Source: Pratylenchus scribneri
Taxonomy: Eukaryota > Nematoda > Chromadorea > Rhabditida > Pratylenchidae
Length of the DNA stretch: 64,000 nt
Direction: 5' to 3'
NCBI GenBank assembly: GCA_030063045.1
Contig: JAQSEB010000047.1
Location: 868,001-932,000 of the forward strand
Part shown: positions 1-11,600 of the stretch, one piece after another
Layout: each line of letters starts with the position of its first letter
Numbering within the stretch: position 1 is the stretch's first letter
Notes under the pieces: generated by a model
Told to the model about the DNA's origin: nothing
Seen by the model: only the letters and a program-made list of their open reading frames with translations
Database searches by the model: none
Program-made: the position numbers and the translations under genes

Positions 1-1931
1 GGGATTGGCCATTCTTGGAGGTGGAATTATTTGAGGGGAATAAAATAAATTAATTAATTTAATTTAATTCATACCAAAATATTAAAATGTTTATAAATAT
101 TTTTGGTAATTTTTGAGGCAAAAATAAACAAATTATGGCATCACAAAAATTGTATTGACACCCAAAAATGAAGCAATTTTCTCATTATTTAAATTAAAAT
201 TCAAAATAATTACCCAAAAAATGATAAATGACCAATATCACTATTGAAGGCAATGTTGCCTATACGAACACGGGTGGAGGAGGCCTCACATCGTTGAGCA
301 CAACGGCCACCACAAATTTGCTTGGCAACACACAAATCAGCCAATTTGGACCATTCCCCCAGGGCACAGTTGCACAGGCCCAATGCTTGAATGGACAGCA
401 GCCAAGTGGAGGGGCAACGATGGCAACATGTATTTCTGGCCAATGGCAACCTCCACAACTTGGCTCATGTTTGGCCGCTAACAATCAAATATTTGGGGGA
501 ATTGGCGGCACCAGCAGTACATTTTCCCCATTTCAACAATTTGGGTAAGTTTTTTAGGCTAATCAATCATAAAATTAAATATTTTTATTCGATTAATATC
601 ATGGATATATTGGTCAAATTAAATTCATTTTCACTTGCTAAAACAATTTATTAGTCCTTAGTTAGCTTTGACTAAACATTGCTTCCAGTGATCTGAAAAA
701 CAGGATAGGGATTTGAGTGATGAGGGAAAGAATCTTTAAATTATTGTGCTAGAAAAAATTGATAAAAGAACGTCGCAAAAGTGAAAATTTTGGTAGAAAT
801 GGCGGGTTTAAACAAAGAAGCTTGGGGCAAAATATGATTGATAAGGAGGAGTGACATTTGGCAAAGGGAATATGGTAGGAAAAATGCTCTCCTAAAAAAT
901 TAAAAAAATTGGGAATCTGGCTCCTTAATTTGTGGACATTTTTGAAGAACAAATTAAAGCCAGAGCTTTAAAGAACTAATTAAAAATTCAAAAGTTTACC
1001 CTGCCAGGAATTATTGATCCTCAAATTCGATGAATGGGGAGTTAGTTATTAGAGAGTGTTGAATTTAAAAATTTTATACGGCTAATTTGTAAATATTTCC
1101 TTTGATATATTATATTTCATTTGGTTAAATTAGATTCATTTGCATCTAATAAAATAATTCTAATTACACTTTTGGCAGTCAAAGTAGCACCACAATTGCT
1201 GGCCAAGGCCAACAACAATGTTTCTTCGGTTTGTTGCCTCCGTTGAATGGCCGCCTGCAATATTCCAATGGCCAAATGGTTGGCCCATTCCCACCTAACA
1301 CGGTGGCCTCAATACTTTGCAATAATGGGTAAATTGCATTGATGAATGAATCAATTGAAATTAATTTGTTCAGATTCGTTCCAAATGGACAGAATTCAGC
1401 AATTTGTCAGAATGGCGCATTCACTCCCAACGTTTTGGGTCAATGCACGCAGGCCAATTTCAATCCGAGCAGTTCCTCCTCATCCACATTTTCCTCATCA
1501 TTGCCCACTCAAACATCCACTACCGTAAAATCGACTTCATTAAGCACGAATGGGACAATGGTGACGAATGCCAATGGAATTGTGGGAAATGGTTGGTTCA
1601 CTTGGATTTTGGGCAATTTGATTGACATTTCATTAACTTTTTCCAGCACAATGCTTTGAAATGCCATCGCCCAAAAATGGCCAATTTGTGTATTCCCCAG
1701 TCGGCTATCGGGCTCCTTTTCCCGTTGGATCCACAGCTACGTTGGTTTGTGCCGAAAATACGCAATTTGCCGATGGCAGTACAGTAAGCGAATGGTCAGG
1801 GGAAAATTTTATAATATTCATATTATTTTCAGGTAAGCCGATCGGCCATTTGCCAATACTCCGGCTGGTCCCAACTTCAATTTGATCCTTGCCTCCCTAC
1901 AACCAGTTTATTTTATAGGCTTATTTCCTAA
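1..1931 (+). CDS. Multi-CCP/sushi domain protein, 3' part (5' end outside or unresolved)
   Basis: Seen: exons at about 228-545, 1180-1328, 1375-1590, 1647-1781 and 1834-1931, joined by short introns with GT..AG ends, stop TAA at 1929-1931. They encode at least three cysteine modules of about 60 residues. Two show the full four-Cys spacing of a CCP/sushi domain: Cys, then a NGxxxYS stretch, a GPFPPNTVASILC-type second Cys, a third Cys in AICQ, and a closing Cys. The first module is cut at the visible start. Between modules lie Ser/Thr-rich linkers (a run of Ser plus TSTTVKST near 1480-1540) likely to be O-glycosylated. Known: CCP proteins are extracellular, often in adhesion or binding. Inference: secreted or surface protein. 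No signal peptide is visible because the N terminus is missing, and positions 1-227 read as intron. An AATAAA lies at the stop. The subfamily is not recognised. Confidence 0.72.
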
Positions 1932-2444
1932 ATAAATTTTTCTTTTCCCAAAGGTTCCACCGGCGGCACATTCAAATGAACGGGAATTGTTTCCAAATAT
2001 TTTCCCCATTTTTTGATCGCTCAATTCTTTATAAATAAAATACAATGTCCTGCATATTATACCTAAATTTTTATAAAATGGGCCCAAATTGTTTAAATAA
2101 ATAATTTTTATTTTTAATTGAAGTGAAAAATATGAAGAAAAAAAGGCACAAGATAAAAAGGCTGCACAATACAAATAAATTGCCCTCAAAATATTCTCGA
2201 ATTGAATTTTAGTTACGTAAAAAAAATAAGAATCCAGCGGCTGGCTTATTCCACGTATATTGGCTCCAAAATTTTGAATTGGAATCTATCAATTTTGTCG
2301 ATTAGAGTGATGGAAATTTTGAGGGTAAAACAACAACAATAGGATACTTAAATTCACAATAAAAAAATATAATAAATATGATTAATATTATGTGCCACCA
2401 AAATTGTTGACCCGTTTTGAATTCGCGAATCTACTTCCTAAAAT
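1932..2444. other. Convergent intergenic spacer
   Basis: This is the 3' flank shared by the CCP gene (+) and the ERdj5 gene (-). It is AT-rich, with an AATAAA just at the CCP stop and further AATAAA/TTTATT words near 2030-2040 and 2360-2380 that could serve as poly(A) signals for either strand. I see no coding signal. Confidence 0.5.
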
Positions 2445-5400
2445 TCAAAGCTCATCTCTTTGGTCCATTCTCCGTTGCTGATGATGGGCCAATAATTGGC
2501 GTACACGATCTGCAATTTTGTCCGCATCTTGCCCATGGGCTACGGCCATTCCTTGGGACGATTGGCGTTGACCGCGTTGATCGGCCCCAAAATAGAGGAA
2601 AATGGAGGGGAATGCGTTGACGCCAGCCGATTGGCAAATCCATCCAAAACGTTCACAGTCCACTTTGCCCAATTGGACTTGGCCATCCAACAACTTCAAT
2701 GAGGGGAAATTATCATCAAATTAGTAGGAATATTCTCACCTGAGCCACACGCTCAAATGTGGGCGCAAATTGGACGCAATGGGAACACCAAGGGGCTGAA
2801 AATTGCCAAGCAATGTTAAATGACCAATTTCATTTCATTGTCAATGCCAATAATGGCTAATAAGGGCCCCTTTCCTATTCATCCTACTGTACCCCCAGCC
2901 CCCACTTTATAATCATAATCGCCCCTGACACCCTATCAATCAAATATTGCCTCAATCTGCCTTTTTTAACCCACCCTTTTCCTCTCGTTTGTTCTTTTTC
3001 CCTTCACATTATTATCACATTTTCCGAACACAATTAAAAAGAATAATTTAAAGTTGATTCGCCTCTAATCCCTTTCCCATTCAGGCCACTGAGGAAGCTT
3101 ATGTATATTAGGCCCCAGCTCTCGCCCCAAACAATGTTAGTCTTATTAGATTAGAACTAATATTCATTATAAAAAATTTAAATAGAATTAAAATTGAAAA
3201 ATGATTAAAGATTTTGACATCCCCTGGGGGAAAATTTACCATAGAAATCCACTAAAAATGGTTTGGTGGAGTCGAGTACGGTTGTTGCAAAATCGCCGGC
3301 CAATTTTTGCACCATCGAAGGCATCATCTCCCCCAACCAATGGGCCATCGTTTGCGCATTTCGCCACCAATTTTGGGGATAATCGGCGGGTGCCATCAAT
3401 TGGCCGGCATCATGGCGATAAAGTCGCAATGAGGGATAGGAGCGAATGCCTTCTGCACGGCACAATTCAGCGTTTTGTTCACAATCGACGGAACCAAAAG
3501 TGAGTGAAGTCTTGGGATTGGCCTTGGCCCATTGGCGGGCGAGGCGACGAAATTCAGGGGCCAACTAAATTCAATTCAGTTAAATGTTTCACCCAGCCAT
3601 TTATAGTTCTGGATTTATTTTATTTTACTTATTTATTTAGGCAGGATAAGGCAATTTTTGATTAGATTAGCTTCCAAAATGTACTTTTGTATATTTGGAC
3701 AAACATTGCTGACTGGGGATGAGAGGAATACCGATAAATTTATTCTATTTCTTTTCAAAAATCCAATATTTTTTTTCTTGAACTTAACTCAAAATCATTG
3801 TTTAATTTAATGCTTAATCCCTGTTATTCAAAAAATGGGAAAAAGGATATTCAAATAATTTGGCCCAATCCTCCATAATCACCTGTTGACATGGTCCACA
3901 CCAAGGGGCGAAAAAGTCGACAAAGAAAAGTTGGCCAGCAGCCCGTCCATGAACAATTGAATCAAAATTGGGTTCATCCAATTGTTGGACGGATGGGGAC
4001 AATGCATCATCGATGAATTCGAGCAAATCATCGGCCGAATGGAATCCCACCAATTTGTGGGCCGTATTTATACCATTCTCATTGGCAAAGACCAAAACTG
4101 TTCTGGGATAACTGCACAAAAGTGGAATGGATTAGATTTGAGTGGATTTCTGAATTTTAATTGTTCGCTTTTTGAATCATTCAGAATTCCCCTTTTGTTA
4201 AGAAATGCCAAAAAATAACAGCGATTTTGGCATTTATTGCCCCATCCTTGCCTGTTCACTCCTTCCTCTTGGCAAATGGTCGGATGTGCTTCACAATTCA
4301 TTGTGCCAATATGCAATTGCTTTTCGTCATTTCCAACCGCAATTTTTGAAGGCAATTTGCGCAATTCATTCAACAATCGAAGACAAGGCGGACACCAAGG
4401 GGCGAAAAAGTCAATCAGCCAAATTTGAGTGACATCGTCGGATTGACGTGCCTCCTTTCGATAATTCAATGGATTCAGAATTTGAAGAGAACTTACCCAA
4501 TATTTGTCCGGATTCAGCACAATCACTGATGATTCCAAACTGTGACGGACAAATTTGGCCACTCGACGAACGTCCATTTCGGGTGTATTCCCTAAATATT
4601 TTTTAAAAAATATATTTCATTTCAACTCTAATCTTCCATTTTTAAGCTAATAGCCATATAGGATTATGTTCAAGATTCTTAAGTTTGAGCCAAGAATTGA
4701 GTGAATTTTTGTAAACGAAAGCAGAATCTAGTAATTATACAACATTTTAGTGTCCATTTATGTTCATTTAACACTTTCTGCTCACCCCTAATGTTATCAT
4801 TTTTCCTTCAATTTGTAAGCCAATTCATTCTGGTACATTGGCGGGGTTCCCCCATCAATGCATTCCATCTATTTTAGTACCTTACCTACCTATTCCTATC
4901 AAAATTGATAACACTTTAAAATAATGCATATTCCCCAATATTTCCGATTATAATAATTACGAGTGCTTTTGAGTTCATCAAATGCTGATGATTAGGTCCA
5001 TAATATACCTAATGCCTCTCCCCACATTTTCCTTATAAAGCCACACCATAGTCCATGTCGAATCCGCCTTGTTTTGGTCGAAACAATGCGGGCCTTGGCA
5101 TTTGTCCCGCATGCATTTGGGCGCATTGTTGTGCCACTCGATGGCATGGAACCGCTCGAATCTCCAAATTGGGGAAAAGGAGATTAAGACGTCGCCACTC
5201 CGTCCCATCCATTTGGGTTTGGTCTGGGAATAGAATGGCCAATGTGCTGGCCTCATCCTCGCTGGGTGGCCTTTGCAAAAGCCAATCCATATCGGCGGCA
5301 TCCAACTCGACCAGGGCTGGCAATTCGGCCAGCAATTGGGTGCGAAGATCAATTAAATCAGCGAAAAACAATTCCTGCATTTTTTTGTCTGATTAGCGCT

Positions 5401-7030
5401 AGAGGCAATTTTAAATTTCAATTTTTAGAAATCCCATCCAAAAAGCTCTTTCTTTTAAATATCCTCCCTCATTTTTTTGGACTTTCTTTAAATTTTCAAA
5501 TCCAAAATTATTTAATTCTCTGATGGAAAATAGAAAAGTGTCCCATAATTTTCCCTTTCATTCACCTTTGTCCCCTCCCCATTTTTGGCCATAAAGAAGA
5601 GGCCATCGTGGTGGCCATCAAACATTTTTTCGCACCATTCACGTCCATTCTTTCCTTCTGCGCAATCCAAAACGGCAAAGGCCATTCCCAGTTGAGAGGC
5701 AATTGCCGCAATCTTTTTCCTGAAAAATTTTATGCGAAAAAAATCAACAAAAAATATTTAAGAAATTTAAGAACGAGGAATACTCTATTTTTTTCAACTG
5801 AAATTGTCTTGGAAATTTTTTCTTTTTAAACAAATATCCAAAGGCCAAAACCTGGCCACTATTTCAAGTCCCTTTTGATATTAACCGTTCTTCCTCCGAT
5901 AAACAATCTTCGCTGGAGCACAATTCGTACAATATGGGTTTTTGGCCATTTGGAGGCAATTGGCTGCCAACCAATGGGCGAAGAATTTGTGCCGGATGTC
6001 GGGAGAGGATAAATGCAAGCAATGATGCCTGATCGCGCGGACCTTTTTGAATAAAATTGGATAAATTCCAAATATAAATTCTTCCCAATGTCCAAAATCA
6101 AAAAGTCTGCCGAAAATCACCTTTGTAAAATTCCATCTTTGGATAGAGTACCAATGAAGGATATCCAGTGACCCTTTGACTTTGGCATAAATGCGGGTCT
6201 TCGGCACAATTTACGGCACCAATTCGGACAACCCCCTCCGGCATTTGTTTGGCCAATTCCCGCCAAACCGGGGCCAACAGATGGCAATGAGAACAATAGG
6301 CGGAATAGAAATTGACAAACCAAATCTGTGAAGAGCCATTTAGGATAAAAATGGACAAAAATGAAGGAGCAGACCTCGCCAGACTGGAAAACTTCCTCTT
6401 GGAAGTCGGCTCTACTCAATGTGGTCACCTCGGGATTTTCATCATAGATTCCTGCAATTCAAATCCAAAATAATTTCCAAAACATCCCTTTGGCTCCAGC
6501 AAGTTTTGGAGCCACATAAAAATGTGCCCAAAATGTCAATATCCTCCACATATTAATTTCTGACTCTTGATAAAATATTCTAAATGGATTTCTAATCCAT
6601 TTTGTCCTCAAATTTCCAATCAGATTCAAATTCGCCCGACCAACCAAAATTATCCCTGTAGAATTGCCAACTCTGATATTGTTCGCCGCCAGCACCGGCG
6701 CCCTCCTCCAAACCCTTCTCCCCAAATTGGTCATATTTTCGGCGTAGTTCCTCATCTTTGAGCACTTCATAGGCTCGATTTATGCGAACAAAATTGGAAT
6801 GCGCATTTGGGTCATCCTTTAAAATTTATATTTTACATGCAAAAGTGTCAATTTTTTCCCACTGGATTTTTGTCCGGATGTTTTTGGATGGCTAACCGCT
6901 TGAATGCCTTTCGAATTGATAACAAATCCGCATCCTGGGAAACGCCAAGTAGTTCATAAAATGTTTGATCTTCGGCACAGTTTGACGAAAGTGAAAAAAG
7001 GAGAAGGCAAAACAAAAAGGGAATTAACAT
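2445..7030 (-). CDS. dnj-27: ERdj5 / DNAJC10-type ER J-domain thioredoxin protein
   Basis: Role: ER-lumen disulphide reductase that works with BiP in ER-associated degradation. Seen in order: a signal peptide (start at 7030, LLLFSLSS core), a J domain with HPDKNP (exon 1 7030-6863, exon 2 6816-6645), a first thioredoxin domain with CSHC (exon 6325-6121), two inactive thioredoxin-like domains (6042-5566 and from 5374), then active domains with CPPC (about 4400), CGPC (about 3900) and CSHC (about 2790). It ends in RDEL before the stop at 2445, a KDEL-type retention signal. Domain order and length (roughly 780-800 aa) match the vertebrate protein. Splice phases join cleanly at the exons I checked (for example DFY-G/CC-CCW across 3233/2801). 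Oddity: the motif order is CSHC, CPPC, CGPC, CSHC, while human ERdj5 has CSHC, CPPC, CHPC, CGPC. It is divergent from the Dopey gene. Confidence 0.95.
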
Positions 7031-8621
7031 TTTCTTTGGCCAAAATCTTCAATTCTGTTCCGAATTTGGCAACAAATTTGGCCCTTTTTGCTGACGTTTC
7101 ACTTCGCTAGGCCACACTTTTTTGGTCGTTGCTGGGCCGAATGAATTGTTGGATGAATGACCCCAATCATCATTTCCAACTTTTTTGCAGCCAATCCCCA
7201 AGAGGCCGATGAAAGTTTGTCCAACCGCAGCAGGTGGTTGAACAAATGCACAGGGGAATTGGATGGAGAGCAAAGAATGGATGAGAGAAATGAATGGACG
7301 AAGGGAAAAAGTCATTGATGTGGGGATTTGACGGATTTTGGTGGCAGAGAGGGAATAAAGTGCGCCGATTTGCTGCTGGACGATGTCATCCGATCCGTTC
7401 AGCAAGCAAATTTCAGCTGTAAAAAAAATTGTGCGCGACCCTTTTTGCACTCTACCTTTATATTCCCGAATTCACCTCATATCCATTTTGCACATTCATT
7501 TCTTTTAAATGTTCTCCTTTTTGGGTTATTCTCTATTTTCTTACGTCATCATTGCTTAAAATATTTGTTGCATAAATGGGAAGAACACTTCTTCCACAAT
7601 CATAAACCGCCGATGGATGAATTCCCCACCCTCCTCATTTCTTCTCGACCCAAATCGTGTCCAATCCTCATCCTCACTTTTTCCATTCAAAACCCCTCCA
7701 GCGCCAAAACTGACTCAACTCCGGTCGACTTTGCCCCTCTCCCTCAATCCTCTCCCATCACCCTCTTTACCATCGATTCATTCAATTCTTCAACCAGCTG
7801 CAGAATACAATGGGATTTTTGGCGGAATAATGGATTGGAATAGGAGGATGGAGAGAATGTTTTCCTCCTTCTACTTTAATCCTTCAACCCCTCTAGGGCC
7901 GTAGCCGTACATTCTAATTCTAATACATTCCCAATTCCCAGTCCCAAATATTTTTTTATTAGACCAAATGGCCACAATTCGATGATTTGATTGAAATGCT
8001 TTTTTAGTCAATTTTATTAATATTTAGGATTTATTTAAACTTATTTCTCCTTTTACTTTCATTACTAATTTGATGCCAATTAGAATGGCCAAGTTATTCT
8101 GATGCTTTTTCATCATTTAATTACTGTAGATTACTGTAATTTTTGAAAGAATATTCGTTGTGAAAAATTAGGATAAAATGTCTGATTTTTATTAATTAAT
8201 TTATTAATGCAAAAAATAAAAGGCAATCGATCGCGCGCGATCGCGATCAATGTAATTTCGATTTCGATGTGATGACGATGAGTAATGACGATGCCATATA
8301 TGGCCAAACCTATTCTATTGTTGCTATTGATAATTTTTTTTATCATTTTTATACTGATAAACCTATAAAATTTTGTTTATTCAATCACATCATCCATTTC
8401 CTGATTTTTTAAGTTTGTCATTTATTTTATTATTCAATTATACAGATTTAAATTTCAGCTCACTAATAATCCCATTATTCAATACGAGATTGATTTCGAT
8501 TGACTCTGCTATTCCAAATTGACTTTTGACGAGAAATACAACATTATAAACCAGTGATCTCCCTCCTTCATCGCTTACTAGCTTATTTTATTGCTGAATT
8601 GCTTTTGAATATTTGCTAGAA
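7031..8621. promoter_or_regulatory. Divergent upstream region of ERdj5 (-) and Dopey (+)
   Basis: About 1.6 kb between two start codons facing away from each other, so it should hold both promoters. Seen: TGACGT at 7092-7097, 62 bp from the ERdj5 ATG; TTACGTCATC at 7541-7550; a CG-rich palindrome around 8228-8243 (CGATCGCGCGCGATCG); and a TTTCAG acceptor at about 8452-8457 that could serve a 5' UTR intron or trans-splicing for Dopey. The ORFs here (for example 7328-7843) have no family features and look spurious. Promoter function is inferred. Confidence 0.45.
7092..7097. promoter_or_regulatory. ACGT-core (bZIP/UPR-like) site upstream of ERdj5
   Basis: TGACGT (ACGTCA on the gene strand) lies 62 bp upstream of the ERdj5 start codon. 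XBP1/ATF6-type bZIP factors bind ACGT-core elements, and C. elegans dnj-27 is a known unfolded-protein-response target. A six-base site occurs often by chance, so this is only suggestive. Confidence 0.25.
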
Positions 8622-11600
8622 ATGTCCAATGCACAACATAATTCGGAAGCTTCAACAAGCGCTTTTCTACTTGGCACCACGGTGGCTCAACAAAACAGCA
8701 AATACAAAGCATATGCTTCAGCCGTTGACAAAGCACTCAAATCATTTGAATCTACAACAGAATGGGCCGATTTGATTGCTGCACTCGTCAAACTTGGCAA
8801 AGTAAAAAATTTTTAACAAAATCATAATCATAAATCAATTAAATTTTAATTCAAGGTTTTTTCTTCCCATGCAAAAAGCTTCAATGACATTCCAAATTCT
8901 TTAACGGTCTCAAAGCGATTATCTCAATGCCTTCATCCTGCACTTCCATCTGGTTTATTTATTTGTTTTAAATTTGTTTAAAATAAAAAAAAAATTAAAG
9001 GTGTTCATGTGAAAGCACTCGAAACTTACCGACAAGTTTTTTTGATTTTGGGAAGAACTCGGAATTTGGCCAAATATCTTTTCCTCTATGCTGCCGGACT
9101 TTTTCCGGTAAAATTTTCATTAATAAAATAAATTAAACAAACTTTAAATTAAATTAAGCTAATGGACCATTGCGGAATCAAGGTCAAATCCGAACTGCTT
9201 AACATTTTTGAACAATTTCTGCTGCCCCTGGGCCCCGATTTGCGTTCTGCTTTGCCCGGACTGATTACAGCTCTACTGCTCGCTTTGGAGGAAGGAACCG
9301 AATTTTATGGACGTGCTTTTAATCTGCTTGATCAATTAATGGAAAAAGTTGGCTCCCATGCCTTTTACATTTGTTTTTGGCAGGTAAAATTATTAAAAAT
9401 AAATTATAAATAATTAAATTATTATTATTTTAGGCTGTTTCTGGCAATCCATCCGCCCGACTTCCTGCCCTAATTTTTGTGAATGCTAAAGTGGAAAAGC
9501 GAAAAACAACATCCAGCAATGATTTATTGATGATAATTAGTGGCGGCGGACAAGCATCCGATCACATGCTTAAGGCACTCTGTGCGGTTGCTGATGACAC
9601 CGGCTCTCCGCTTATTCAACGCCATTTACTCGACTTCCTCTGTTCCGCCCTTCCAATTGACTCGGATTGGATATCCCCTCTCAATATGGTCCAATTGCTG
9701 TGCCGTTGCCTTTTTGTGGTTCTGCGCCGAGACATGAGCCTGAATAGACGGCTTTATCAATGGCTTTTGAATCGGTAAATTTTTAATTTTAAAATCTTAA
9801 AAATAAAAAAAATTCAGTTCTAATGATATGACTTTTGCTGGTCTCCCGGTCGATGGCAAGGAGGACTCCCTGGATTTGGCCTTCTTCAAAAGACACACTT
9901 TGCCATTAGTCAAAGCTGCAATTCATGATTATTTACAAAGTGACAGTGTGGAAACGATTCCAACATTTGGGGGAGGCACTTTGCGATATGGAACATTGGG
10001 AAAAGTAGGAAAATTAATTTTAATAAATTTATTAATTAAATTTTTAGAGCGCCCAAACCCAGTACCCGGAAGTGCGAGTTTGTCGACTCCTCCATTACAT
10101 GCTGGACAGACCAGAGCTGGGCCAGATCGTTTTGGAGGAGAGTTTAGCTGATTTATTGGAGAGTTTTTGCAAGAAAGATGAAAAATTAATTCGAAAACTT
10201 CAAATGGAATGCGAAGAGATTGATCCAACCTATGGAAATTATTGGGATTTAAAAATTATTGACAATTCAAATATTACAAAGGCTGAGAAAGATCAGGCAA
10301 GTTTTTTTCGTTTAATTTAATAATTTGTTAAATTTTAGAATGAACGGGCTGAAGAAATTCGTAAAAATTTCAACGCTTTGCTGAATTCTTTGGAACCCAA
10401 TTTTATATGGAATTATTTTGAAAAATTTTTCACTAAGTTTGCCTTAAAATAATTTATTAATATTTATCATTTTAGAATTAGTCAATCAGGCGAGAACATT
10501 GAATCCGAAAATATTGACTTTTCAATGGAAGAAGAAGGAACTGAATTAATGGAATCGACTGAAAATATGGCATTCAATCGGAAGAGATTTCGGAATTTAT
10601 TTCCAATAGTAAATTTAAATTCTACGAAATAAATAAATTTCGAATTTAACAGATGATTTTATACGCAATTCGGAATGTTCAGTTGGATTCGCACGGTGAC
10701 ATCCGGGGCCGCCATTTGCCTCGATTATTGGAAAATATCCTCTCTGGAATTGACATCCATCAAAGTACGGATGCCGCCTTCTCATTTGACAATTTGATCG
10801 CTTTGCTCGTCGTTTGCCGGCATTTATTGGCCGAAATTAACCAAAATAATGTTTCCATTGTGTTCGAGTCAATTCATGAAAATAATGTTGAGGGTTCACC
10901 GTCAAAAAAGAATGTCAAATGCAACAAAGAATTGACAGAAGGTAAGTAAAAACATATTAATAATGTAAAATCTCAAATTTAGAACAAAAATTGGTGGAAT
11001 CATCACTGGAAGCCTGCCTCCAATTATTTGCTTCACTTTGTGAATGGTATGGCCAAAATCGGGAACAACAAAAAACTGGCCTTCTCACATCAATCTCAAT
11101 CCTTGTTCGCGATTTTGCCGACTTCCCATTCTACAGCCTGCAAGCATTGACCGCACTCACAAACCCACATTCACCCTGTAAATCACTCAGTAAGTGAAAT
11201 TTTATATTTAATTCAAATGTAATTTTTTTTTGTTTTTAGCAGATTCAATCTATTCGCCATCATCCAATCATCAAAGCCAAAAACGTTTTGAATGGCTAAA
11301 ATCCCTGACCGATGTGATCGACCCAAATTCATGGCGAACAACCGCCGATCCCTTCGATTTTGACATGCGCTCACGGCTGTTCGACTTATTCCTTTATTTG
11401 TGCGTCCGGTCCCAATCAATGATTGAACAACATTCCGCAGTGCTTGGCCGAATGCAAAATCAACAAAAATCATCGCATTCAATGTCAGAGGACAACAAGA
11501 AAACAACCACCACCGTTTTGTTGAAGCCATTCCTTTCGGAAGAGGATTTGGATCAAATTGAGAAGAGTGAATTGTTCAAAGTAAAAAATAGAAATTAAAA

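Noticed and set aside
7328..7843. 171-codon ORF in the ERdj5/Dopey divergent region
   Set aside because: No homology features. It lies in a promoter interval and has no supporting splice structure.
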